Shown one piece after another: positions 16,627-25,988 of a stretch of 25,988 bases of DNA. The DNA is from JANPCX01 sp966211815 (lineage in GTDB: Bacteria > Pseudomonadota > Gammaproteobacteria > Burkholderiales > Burkholderiaceae_C). The notes beneath the pieces are model-generated. The model saw only the letters and a list, made by a program, of their open reading frames with translations. It did no database searches and was not told the DNA's origin. The stretch is taken from the NCBI GenBank assembly GCA_966211815.1, contig CBIHOD010000051.1:1-25988 (forward strand), written 5' to 3'. The translations under genes were made by a program, and so were the position numbers. Each line of letters begins with the position of its first letter. Positions within the stretch are counted from its first letter, which is position 1.

Positions 16627-17391
16627 ATGGAATTCGAACTGATTGAAGCCCCAAGCGAACATTTCCTGTGCGACCGCCACAGAGTCGATTCGCCGACCAG
16701 CTCTCAGGAGTTCATCGACACCTACGGGGCGCTGAAGGCCCACCGGCCCGATGCCTCATTCTTGTTCACGCTGGACGACCTCGGCCAGGCCTGCTACACC
16801 TCCATGCACGCCAAGGGGGCCCATGATCTCGACGACACCGCAGGCTTCGATCTCAGCGGGCTTGGCCCGGAATGTTTCGAGGAGGGGCGGCACAGGGGCC
16901 ATCTCACCTCGAAGTCGGAGCTTTTCATCCGGGAGGCGAACTACCTCAAAGGGGTGCGGGTCACCTCGCTCGACGACGTCTTGGCCAAGCGGTTGTCCCT
17001 TTTCGACGAGTCGATCGACGACTTCCTGTCCGCCAACGAAAACATCGCCGGCGTCCTCGACGCGAAAACCTACGCCCTCGCCGTGGAGCGCCCCCATGGC
17101 TACCAGGCCCTGTACGCCTTCCCGAACGGCTACTTCAGCTGCGACCTCAATCCGTTTGAAACTTTGGTGATGGCCCGGCACATGCAAGAGCAGTTCGGCT
17201 ACGTGCTGGTGGGGATCGGGGCTTCCAGGCTCGCGTTCCTGCCGTCGGGGCCGCTGGGCCCGTCCGGTGTCCAGGGCTTGCTTTCCTTCCTGAGCCGGCT
17301 GTATGCCTCCGACTGGGATGACGAGGTGCACGCGTCGGCGAAGGACTTCGTGGGCAGGGGCGGGTTGTTGGTGCTGCGGTACACCGAGTAG
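16627..17391 (+). CDS. Hypothetical protein, family not recognised
   Basis: A 254-residue acidic, probably soluble protein with no signal peptide and no membrane segment. I do not recognise its family. Notable segments are EFELIEAPSEHF at the N-terminus, LDAKTYALAVERPHGYQAL, then FPNGYFSCDLNPFETLVMAR and EQFGYVLVGIGASRLAFLP. These alternate beta and helix and end in a Gly-rich tail (DFVGRGGLLVLRYTE). The middle is reminiscent of small alpha/beta proteins annotated as domains of unknown function, or of immunity-type proteins, but that is only an impression. The ATG has a weak GAAAG 6 nt upstream. The gene ends exactly where a truncated LysR fragment begins to read, which suggests it arrived by a rearrangement that removed the LysR N-terminus. 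Confidence 0.65.
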   Translation: MEFELIEAPSEHFLCDRHRVDSPTSSQEFIDTYGALKAHRPDASFLFTLDDLGQACYTSMHAKGAHDLDDTAGFDLSGLGPECFEEGRHRGHLTSKSELFIREANYLKGVRVTSLDDVLAKRLSLFDESIDDFLSANENIAGVLDAKTYALAVERPHGYQALYAFPNGYFSCDLNPFETLVMARHMQEQFGYVLVGIGASRLAFLPSGPLGPSGVQGLLSFLSRLYASDWDDEVHASAKDFVGRGGLLVLRYTE

Positions 17392-17728
17392 GCCCTGACC
17401 TGGGACGGCACGATCGCCTGTCGTTCAGCCCGGCGGCACTGAAGCCGCGGCGCATGGAGAGCCCGTCCGGGCCCTGCCATGTGGCGGTCTCGCGCCGGTT
17501 GAAGGTCGACCACGGGCAGGCACTGCGGGTGGCGGTCCCGCATGCCTGGGCGTAGTGCTCCAACCCGCGCTCTTGCTGGAGGGCGATGTTTGGGCGAGAC
17601 CTCTGGTCCAGTTGGTCCCCGACCAGGGGCTTCCCGTCTGGCCGATGAGCGTGGCCTTCCTTCCAAACTCTTACCGCCCGCCCATGCTGCGCAGCTTCCT
17701 CGAATTCCTAGTGGAGCGGTTCGCTTGA
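17392..17728 (+). pseudogene. LysR-family transcriptional regulator, C-terminal remnant with frameshift
   Basis: Reading two frames in turn restores the end of a LysR effector domain. The first frame, from about 17394, gives DLGRHDRLSFSPAALKP and then CHVAVSRRLKVDHGQALRVA, and stops at the TAG at 17553. About 15 codons before that stop the homology moves to another frame, giving CLGVVLQPALLLEGDV, RPLVQLVPDQGLPVWPMSVA and finally YRPPMLRSFLEFLVERFA and a stop at 17726-17728. This order is typical of LysR C-termini (a Leu-Gly-Ile-Val-Leu-Gln-Pro block, then L-x-D-F-x-V-E-R-F at the end). The DNA-binding N-terminus and most of the effector domain are missing. At least one frameshift lies near 17532-17548. 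This was found by hand translation and is not a functional gene as it stands. Confidence 0.8.
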
Positions 17729-17927
17729 TCCCGTGCTCCGGGGGAGAGGCTGCGACCGCTGGGCTGGCTGCGAGGTGAATTTCGCTCGCGAGGGGTTCCG
17801 GGTCAATGCCGATGGCTCGTCAGGCGTCCCATGGGTCTAATAGGAGGGGCAAGCACGGTTCTGCCGTGGATGGCCCGCGATGCACCTGCCCAGCGGGCCC
17901 CGCGAACCCGCGCCCCGCAGCAGTTCA

Positions 17928-20132
17928 ATGACCGACCACGCACCCCCCGCCAAGCCGATCCGCCGCCTGCGTCGCCTGCCAGCGGTCGCTGCGATGTTGT
18001 CCACCTTGTCTTTCGGCGCGGTGCATGCTGCCGGCGAAAAGGCGGCCGCGGCCGCGGAGGGCGCCGGCCGCCTGGCGCCGGTCCAGGTCACCGGCCGGTG
18101 GGACGAACCCAGCGCCCCGGGCGCGGGCCGCCGCAGCGGCCGGCAGGTCGACGACTCGCCGGCGGGCACGCTGGAAGAGGTCGCCGCCCAGATGGCCAAT
18201 GTCAGCACCACCTACGGCTTGACGATCCGCGGCATCTCGCCGTTCGGCCCCAACGGCGGCAACAGCAGGACCGCGACGGTGGTGGTCGACGGCGTCTCGC
18301 AGGACAACTACGGCCAGGAAATCGCCGGCCTGTCGGTCTGGGACGCGGACAGCGTGGAAGTGCTGAGGGGGCCGCAGATCGCGCTGGCCGGCAGGCATGC
18401 GCTGGCCGGCGCCGTGGTGGTCAAGACCCGGGACCCGACCGACGAGTGGGAAGGGCGGGGCCGGGCGAGCCTCAGCGACCCCCGCGGCCGCAACCTGGCG
18501 GTGGCCGGCGGCGGGCCGCTGGCCGGCGGCGTGCTGGCGTGGCGCGTCAGCGCGGAGGACCAGCGCGGCACCGACGGCGCCCGCAACCCGACGCGCGGCG
18601 ACAACCGCTGGGACCGCGACGACCGCCGGACGCTGCGGGCCAAGCTGCGCCTGGCGCCGCGCGGCACCGATTACCGGGCGCTGTTGACGCTGTCCGACGC
18701 GACACGCAGCGAAGGCGGCGTCTGGGTCGAGTCGACGCTGCGTCCCGCTTCCGACCGCGTCGCCCTGGCCGATGCGCCGTCCTGGTCGCGCAACCGCCTC
18801 GGCACGGTCGCGCTGGAACAGACGTTCCACGGCGCGGGCGTCGACTGGACCTTGTCCAGCAGCCGCGGCCGGTTGAGCGACCGCCGGGCCGACGACTTCG
18901 ACGGGACCGAGCTGCGGCAGGGCACGGCCACCGGAAGGCACGACGACGGCTTCGCCTCCCACGAGCTGCGCGGCCGCTTCGACCGCGCCCTGGGCGAAGG
19001 CCGCCTGGGCGGCGTGTTCGGCGCCTATTGGGCGCGCCGGAGGGTGGACGCGGACAGCGTGACGGCGCTGCCGCTGGCCTATGCCCTGACGGAACTCGGC
19101 CTGTGCGCCGACCGGGCGCGTTGCGACGCCGCCTACCCGGACGACATGGTCTCGCGCATCGACACGGTGGACCTGGCCGTCACCCACCGCGCGCTTTTCG
19201 CCGAGCTGGACTACCGCATCGGCGCGCTGGGTGTCGTCGCCGGCCTGCGGCGCGACCGGGAATCGCAGCGGCGGATGATCGGGAACGCGACCGTCGGCAA
19301 CTCGGCCGCCGCCAACGGCCTCATCGGCCAGCTGCAGGCCGGCGGCGCCCTCCCGCCCGACGGCCGGCGGTCGCGCGACCCCGAATTCGGCGCGTGGCTG
19401 CCCAAGCTGGGGCTGTCCTACCGCTTCGACCCGCGCTGGACGGCCGGCTTCACCGCCCAGCGCGGCTACCGCGCGGGCGGCGTCAACTTCAACACCCAGC
19501 TCGGGCCGCAGACCTTCGACAGCGAGTACACCCGCAACTACGAACTTTCGCTGACCGGCCGGCTGGGCGACGGCCTGTCGCTCACCGTGAACGCCTACCG
19601 CATCGACTGGCGCCACCAGCAGGTGGACGTCGGCACCAACGACTTGAGCGTGCTCATCGTCAACGCTGGCCGCTCGCGGCTGCAGGGCGGCGAGCTGGAG
19701 CTGCGCGGCCGCGCCCACCGGCAGCTGGAAATCTTCGCCGCCGTCGGCGTTTCGCGCACACGTTTCCTCGAATTCGCTTCGGTCTCCGGCGATTTCGCGG
19801 GCAAGGAGTTCACGCTGTCGCCGCGGCAGACCTGGTCGCTCGGCGGCACCTGGAAGCCCGCGCCCGCCTGGAGCCTGCACGCCCATGTCAACCACGAGGG
19901 CCGGACGTTCGGCAACCCCGCCAACGACGCCGCCCGGTCCAACCCGGCGCGCACGCTGCTCAACGGCAAGCTGACTTTCGCGCAAGGGCCGAGGGCGCGC
20001 TGGTTCCTGGCGGGGCTGAACCTCCTGGACGAGGAGTTCACCGTCAGGCGCCAGGACACGGTCCCCGGCCGTCAGGTCGCGCAGCTGGGCCGGGGCCGCA
20101 CCCTGCGCGCCGGTTTGGAGGCCGAGTTCTGA
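17928..20132 (+). CDS. TonB-dependent outer-membrane receptor
   Basis: Outer-membrane beta-barrel that imports a ligand, often a siderophore, using TonB energy. It has 734 residues from ATG 17928. That start gives a clean signal peptide (RRLRRLP, then AVAAMLSTLSFGAVHA). The in-frame ATG at 17880 would place 16 extra residues before it, and neither start has a good ribosome binding site. A TonB box-like APVQVTG lies at about 50-56. The plug domain contains TIRGISPFGPNGGNSRTATV, VVVDGVSQDNYG and VEVLRGPQIALAGRHALAGA. The barrel ends in the expected aromatic residue (RAGLEAEF, final Phe). The substrate cannot be told. No TonB/ExbBD, siderophore or transporter gene is adjacent, and the nearest upstream relic is a broken LysR regulator. 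About 200 bp before it I see no clear promoter, although TAGGAGGGG occurs at 17842-17850. Confidence 0.92.
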   Translation: MTDHAPPAKPIRRLRRLPAVAAMLSTLSFGAVHAAGEKAAAAAEGAGRLAPVQVTGRWDEPSAPGAGRRSGRQVDDSPAGTLEEVAAQMANVSTTYGLTIRGISPFGPNGGNSRTATVVVDGVSQDNYGQEIAGLSVWDADSVEVLRGPQIALAGRHALAGAVVVKTRDPTDEWEGRGRASLSDPRGRNLAVAGGGPLAGGVLAWRVSAEDQRGTDGARNPTRGDNRWDRDDRRTLRAKLRLAPRGTDYRALLTLSDATRSEGGVWVESTLRPASDRVALADAPSWSRNRLGTVALEQTFHGAGVDWTLSSSRGRLSDRRADDFDGTELRQGTATGRHDDGFASHELRGRFDRALGEGRLGGVFGAYWARRRVDADSVTALPLAYALTELGLCADRARCDAAYPDDMVSRIDTVDLAVTHRALFAELDYRIGALGVVAGLRRDRESQRRMIGNATVGNSAAANGLIGQLQAGGALPPDGRRSRDPEFGAWLPKLGLSYRFDPRWTAGFTAQRGYRAGGVNFNTQLGPQTFDSEYTRNYELSLTGRLGDGLSLTVNAYRIDWRHQQVDVGTNDLSVLIVNAGRSRLQGGELELRGRAHRQLEIFAAVGVSRTRFLEFASVSGDFAGKEFTLSPRQTWSLGGTWKPAPAWSLHAHVNHEGRTFGNPANDAARSNPARTLLNGKLTFAQGPRARWFLAGLNLLDEEFTVRRQDTVPGRQVAQLGRGRTLRAGLEAEF

Positions 20133-20155
20133 GGGGCGGGGAGCCCGCCGCCTCA
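20130..20155. terminator. Shared hairpin between convergent genes, containing both stop codons
   Basis: TGAGGGGCGGG (20130-20140) pairs with CCCGCC and CCTCA (20144-20155) with one bulged G and a 3-nt GAG loop, an 11-bp stem. The first three bases are the receptor's TGA stop and the last three are the complement of the MgtC-family stop. There is no strong T tract, so intrinsic termination may be partial in either direction. Confidence 0.6.
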
Positions 20156-20659
20156 TTTCATCCCGGGGCGGTGGGCCCGGGCATCGTCGTCCTCATGGCT
20201 GTCGAGCCATTTCGGGATCACGGTGAGCACCGCCAGGGCCAGCAGCGCGCTGATCACCGCGGTGACTTCCCGGCCCAGTCCGCAGGCGATGCCGATCGCG
20301 GCCGTCATCCAGACATTGGCCGCGGTCGTCAGGCCCTGCACGTCGTCCTCGGACTTGCGTTTGAGGATGGCGCCCGCGCCCAGGAAGCCGACGCCGGCGA
20401 CCACGCCCTGGATCACCCGGCTCATGTCGGCCACCTCCATGCCGCCGAGCTGCGGCACCAGCACGAACATCGCCGAGCCCATGGCCACCAGCATGTGGGT
20501 GCGCACGCCGGCCGCCTTGCCCTTGCGCTCGCGCTCGTAGCCCAGCATGCCGCCCAGCGCCGCCGCCAGCAACAGCCGCAACAGGATGCGGGTGATCTGG
20601 CCGGCGTCGGCCACGTCCGAGAACTCGCTGCGCAGGGTTTCCAGCACGTTGTCCAGCAT
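20153..20659 (-). CDS. MgtC/SapB family membrane protein
   Basis: Inner-membrane protein of the MgtC/SapB family, linked in pathogens to survival in low magnesium and acid. In free-living bacteria the role is unclear. It has 168 residues from ATG 20659, with GAGGAG 12 nt upstream, a slightly long spacing. The family marks are GMLGYERERKGKAAGVRTH followed by LVAMGSAMF, and VVAGVGFLGAGAIL. There are about four to five hydrophobic helices and a charged His/Asp/Arg-rich tail. A longer frame upstream (to 20719) adds residues without homology. It lacks the extra C-terminal domain of true virulence MgtC, so it is closer to the short SapB type. No MgtB-type ATPase gene is next to it. Confidence 0.92.
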   Translation of the reverse strand: MLDNVLETLRSEFSDVADAGQITRILLRLLLAAALGGMLGYERERKGKAAGVRTHMLVAMGSAMFVLVPQLGGMEVADMSRVIQGVVAGVGFLGAGAILKRKSEDDVQGLTTAANVWMTAAIGIACGLGREVTAVISALLALAVLTVIPKWLDSHEDDDARAHRPGMK

Positions 20660-20730
20660 CTGAAAAAAAGACTCCTCGGTCTTGTTGGGCGGGCTCCGGC
20701 AGCCACGGCCGGCGGCCACAGGGCGAGGGC

Positions 20731-20736
20731 ATTTTG
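20731..20736 (-). promoter_or_regulatory. Candidate mgtC-family gene -10
   Basis: CAAAAT followed by GCCC on the minus strand, about 70 bp before the gene start and within the 144-bp divergent region. A plus-strand TAGCAT at 20751-20756 may be the -10 for the divergent AIM24 gene. -35 elements are not clear. Confidence 0.3.
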
Positions 20737-20803
20737 CGTGCCCGGTGGGCTAGCATGACGCCCTTTGCGCCCGCGGCGGGCGCGCCACTTGAGGAGTTCC
20801 GCG

Positions 20804-21616
20804 ATGGCGATGGATGTGATCGACTACGAGATCAAGGGTTCGGAGATGCAGTTCGTCGAGGTCGAGCTCGACCCCGGCGAGTCGGCGGTCGGCGAAGCCG
20901 GCAGCATGATGTTCATGGACGCCGGCGTGCAGATGGACACGGTCTTCGGCGACGGCTCGCAGCAGCAGGGCGGCCTGTTCGGCAAGCTGCTGGGCGCCGG
21001 CAAGCGGCTGATCACGGGCGAATCGCTTTTCACCACGGTCTACACCAACCAGGCGCGCGGCAAGCAGCGGGTGGCCTTCGCCGCGCCCTATCCGGGCAAG
21101 ATCTTGCCGATGGACCTGCGCCAGCTCGGCGGCACGCTGATCTGCCAGAAGGACGCCTTCCTCTGCGCCGCCCGGGGCGTCTCGCTGGGCATCTACTTCC
21201 AGCAGAAGCTGTCGGTGGGCTTCTTCGGCGGCGAAGGTTTCATCATGCAGAAGCTGGAGGGCGACGGCCTGGCCTTCGTCCACGCCGGCGGCACGGTCGT
21301 GCGGCGCGAGCTGCAGCCGGGCCAGACCCTGCTCGTGGACACCGGCTGCCTGGTGGCGATGACGCCGCAGGTGCAGTTCGAGATCCAGTACGTCGGCAAG
21401 GTCAAGACCGCGCTGTTCGGCGGCGAAGGGCTGTTTTTCGCCAAGGTGACCGGGCCCGGCACGGTGTGGCTGCAGAGCCTGCCGTTCTCGCGGCTGGCGT
21501 CGCGCGTGTTCGCTGCGGCGCCGCAACGGGGCGGTTCGCGCGAGGAGGGTTCGATGCTGGGCGGGTTCGGCGCCGGTGGGCTGCTCGGCGGCGTGCTGGG
21601 CGGCGACGACGAGTGA
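20804..21616 (+). CDS. AIM24 / TIGR00266 family protein
   Basis: A 270-residue protein of the AIM24 (TIGR00266) family, expected to fold as a repeated beta-sandwich. Bacterial function is unknown. ATG 20804 is chosen because GAGGAG lies 7 nt upstream. A second ATG at 20810 is possible. Recognisable blocks are YEIKGSEMQFVEVELDPGES, AVGEAGSMMFM, LTGE-like ITGESLFTTVYTN, APYPGKILPMDLRQLGG, KLSVGFFGGEGFIMQKLEG and KTALFGGEGLFFAKVTGPG. The C-terminus is Gly-rich (MLGGFGAGGLLGGVLGG) and acidic at the end, as in many members. There is no signal peptide and no membrane helix. It is divergent from the MgtC-family gene and convergent with the response regulator. Confidence 0.92.
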   Translation: MAMDVIDYEIKGSEMQFVEVELDPGESAVGEAGSMMFMDAGVQMDTVFGDGSQQQGGLFGKLLGAGKRLITGESLFTTVYTNQARGKQRVAFAAPYPGKILPMDLRQLGGTLICQKDAFLCAARGVSLGIYFQQKLSVGFFGGEGFIMQKLEGDGLAFVHAGGTVVRRELQPGQTLLVDTGCLVAMTPQVQFEIQYVGKVKTALFGGEGLFFAKVTGPGTVWLQSLPFSRLASRVFAAAPQRGGSREEGSMLGGFGAGGLLGGVLGGDDE

Positions 21617-21628
21617 CACCTGACACCC

Positions 21629-21659
21629 GCGGCCCGCACGGCCGCGCCTGTGGCGGGCC
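21629..21659. terminator. Weak hairpin(s) between convergent AIM24 and response regulator genes
   Basis: Two mutually exclusive stems fit the 49-bp gap: GCGGCC/GGCCGC (21629-21645, 5-nt loop) and GGCCCGC/GCGGGCC (21631-21659, 15-nt loop). Neither is followed by a T tract, so termination is only suggested. Confidence 0.35.
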
Positions 21660-21665
21660 CTGTCG

Positions 21666-22094
21666 TCAGTGGCGCCGGGCGGCCTTGGCCAGCGCCGCCT
21701 CGATGGTTTTCACCAGGGTTTCGGTGCTGAAGGGCTTGATGAGGTAACCGTCGGCCCCCGCCCTGGCGCAGGCCTCGACGGTTTCGGGCTGGCTGCTGGC
21801 GGTGATCATCAACACCGGGGTTTTCGGTTTCTCGGCTTTCAGTTCCCGCAGCAGTTCGATGCCGCTCTTGCCCGGCATGTTGACATCCAGGCAGATCACG
21901 TCTGGCAGGAAATGCCGCATGAGCGCCAGGCCGGCCTCGGCCTCCGAAGCTTCCCGGACCATCTGGTAGCCGCCTTCGCGCAGGATGTTGCGCAGCACCG
22001 ACCGCGTCAGCGCGTTGTCGTCGATCAGCAGGATGCGCGCCGACCGGTCGGGTTCGGCTTTCTCGGGTTTGAGCTGGTGGCGCTGGAAGGTCAT
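21666..22094 (-). CDS. Single-receiver (CheY-like) response regulator
   Basis: A 142-residue protein made of one receiver domain with a 20-residue N-terminal extension and no output domain. The acidic pair is D25-D26 (ILLIDDN). The phosphoacceptor is D70 (DVICLDVNMPGKSG). The switch Thr is T98 (MITASS) and the conserved Lys is K120 (LIKPFS), so phosphorylation is expected. The ATG has GGGGAG 9 nt upstream. It is divergent from a large hybrid histidine kinase whose start is 188 bp away, so the kinase is the natural partner. With no DNA-binding domain it should act by protein contact or as a phosphate relay. Confidence 0.94.
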   Translation of the reverse strand: MTFQRHQLKPEKAEPDRSARILLIDDNALTRSVLRNILREGGYQMVREASEAEAGLALMRHFLPDVICLDVNMPGKSGIELLRELKAEKPKTPVLMITASSQPETVEACARAGADGYLIKPFSTETLVKTIEAALAKAARRH

Positions 22095-22126
22095 GGGCGG
22101 TGCTCCCCTTGCACGCGAGGACCCTG

Positions 22127-22156
22127 AATATCGCACCGGCCGCCGGTGCCAGTCCA
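22127..22156 (-). promoter_or_regulatory. Candidate response regulator promoter with a palindrome filling the spacer
   Basis: On the minus strand TGGACT (22151-22156), an 18-bp spacer and GATATT (22127-22132), each 4 of 6 matches. The spacer contains a 17-bp inverted repeat with arms GCACCGGC and GCCGGTGC around one central base (22133-22149). A protein bound there would sit between the -35 and -10. Confidence 0.45.
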
Positions 22157-22176
22157 GCGAGTTGACCGCGTTTCGC

Positions 22177-22219
22177 CCCGCAAATGCGGGCGCTGGGCGG
22201 CTTGCGGACTGCACAAAAT
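22177..22219 (+). promoter_or_regulatory. Candidate hybrid kinase promoter region with 14-bp palindrome
   Basis: CCCGCA-AA-TGCGGG (22177-22190) lies just upstream of the expected -35 of a CAAAAT -10 (22214-22219), itself 63 bp before the kinase ATG. The -35 position (CGCTGG) is not consensus, which would suit a promoter that needs an activator. Confidence 0.35.
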
Positions 22220-22282
22220 GCGGCGGCAGCGAGGCTTTCCCCGCCCGGGGCCGGCCGCCGCCCTTTCGGACCGCGCCCATCG

Positions 22283-25988
<3,706 letters not shown>

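Noticed and set aside
17400..17563. Minus-strand frame in the gap before the TonB receptor
   Set aside because: The same DNA reads as a LysR C-terminus on the plus strand, which is the better explanation.

Overview
The window is high-GC chromosomal DNA that looks like a betaproteobacterium of the order Burkholderiales, most likely close to Comamonadaceae. This rests on an ArgA of the long kinase-plus-acetyltransferase type, a short H-NS of the Burkholderiales kind, an argA/hrpA divergent pair with yggX behind argA, and general codon and promoter style. No taxonomic search was possible, so genus is not claimed.

Left block (1-8.5 kb, all minus strand). From high to low coordinates: an orphan iron-type periplasmic binding protein gene, an H-NS-family gene with a strong terminator, a MASE1-PAS-PAS-GGDEF-EAL cyclic-di-GMP enzyme, dnaG (primase) and the 5' part of rpoD (housekeeping sigma factor, running off the left edge). 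dnaG-rpoD is the core of the classic macromolecular synthesis operon, but the gene directly upstream of dnaG is the cyclic-di-GMP gene, not rpsU. rpoD has its own near-consensus promoter in the gap after dnaG.

Middle block (8.5-15.3 kb). yggX and argA lie on the minus strand, divergent from a full-length hrpA (DEAH RNA helicase) on the plus strand. A small DUF697-like membrane protein gene and two tRNA genes follow: Pro(TGG) and Arg(TCT), both with encoded CCA.

Variable block (15.3-17.9 kb). After tRNA-Arg coding density drops. There is a YbaA/DUF1428 gene, about 460 bp without a convincing gene, an unrecognised 254-residue protein gene, and a degraded C-terminal fragment of a LysR-type regulator carrying a frameshift. 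This is the only part of the window that looks accessory. No integrase, transposase, terminal repeat or CRISPR array is visible.

Right block (17.9-26 kb). A TonB-dependent receptor converges on an mgtC/sapB-family gene through a compact shared hairpin that contains both stop codons. Next come an AIM24/TIGR00266 protein gene and a single-receiver response regulator (minus), divergent from a large CHASE-PAS-PAS hybrid histidine kinase with two receivers that runs off the right edge. The regulator and the kinase probably form one signalling unit. Their 188-bp shared region contains two palindromes, one exactly filling the spacer of a candidate promoter.

Overall most of the window is ordinary core genome. 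I did not find a clear undescribed system. The best leads are the cyclic-di-GMP gene tied to dnaG, the unknown gene abutting a broken LysR, the palindromic promoters, and the orphan iron-binding protein with a possible Fur site and a hairpin over its ribosome binding site.
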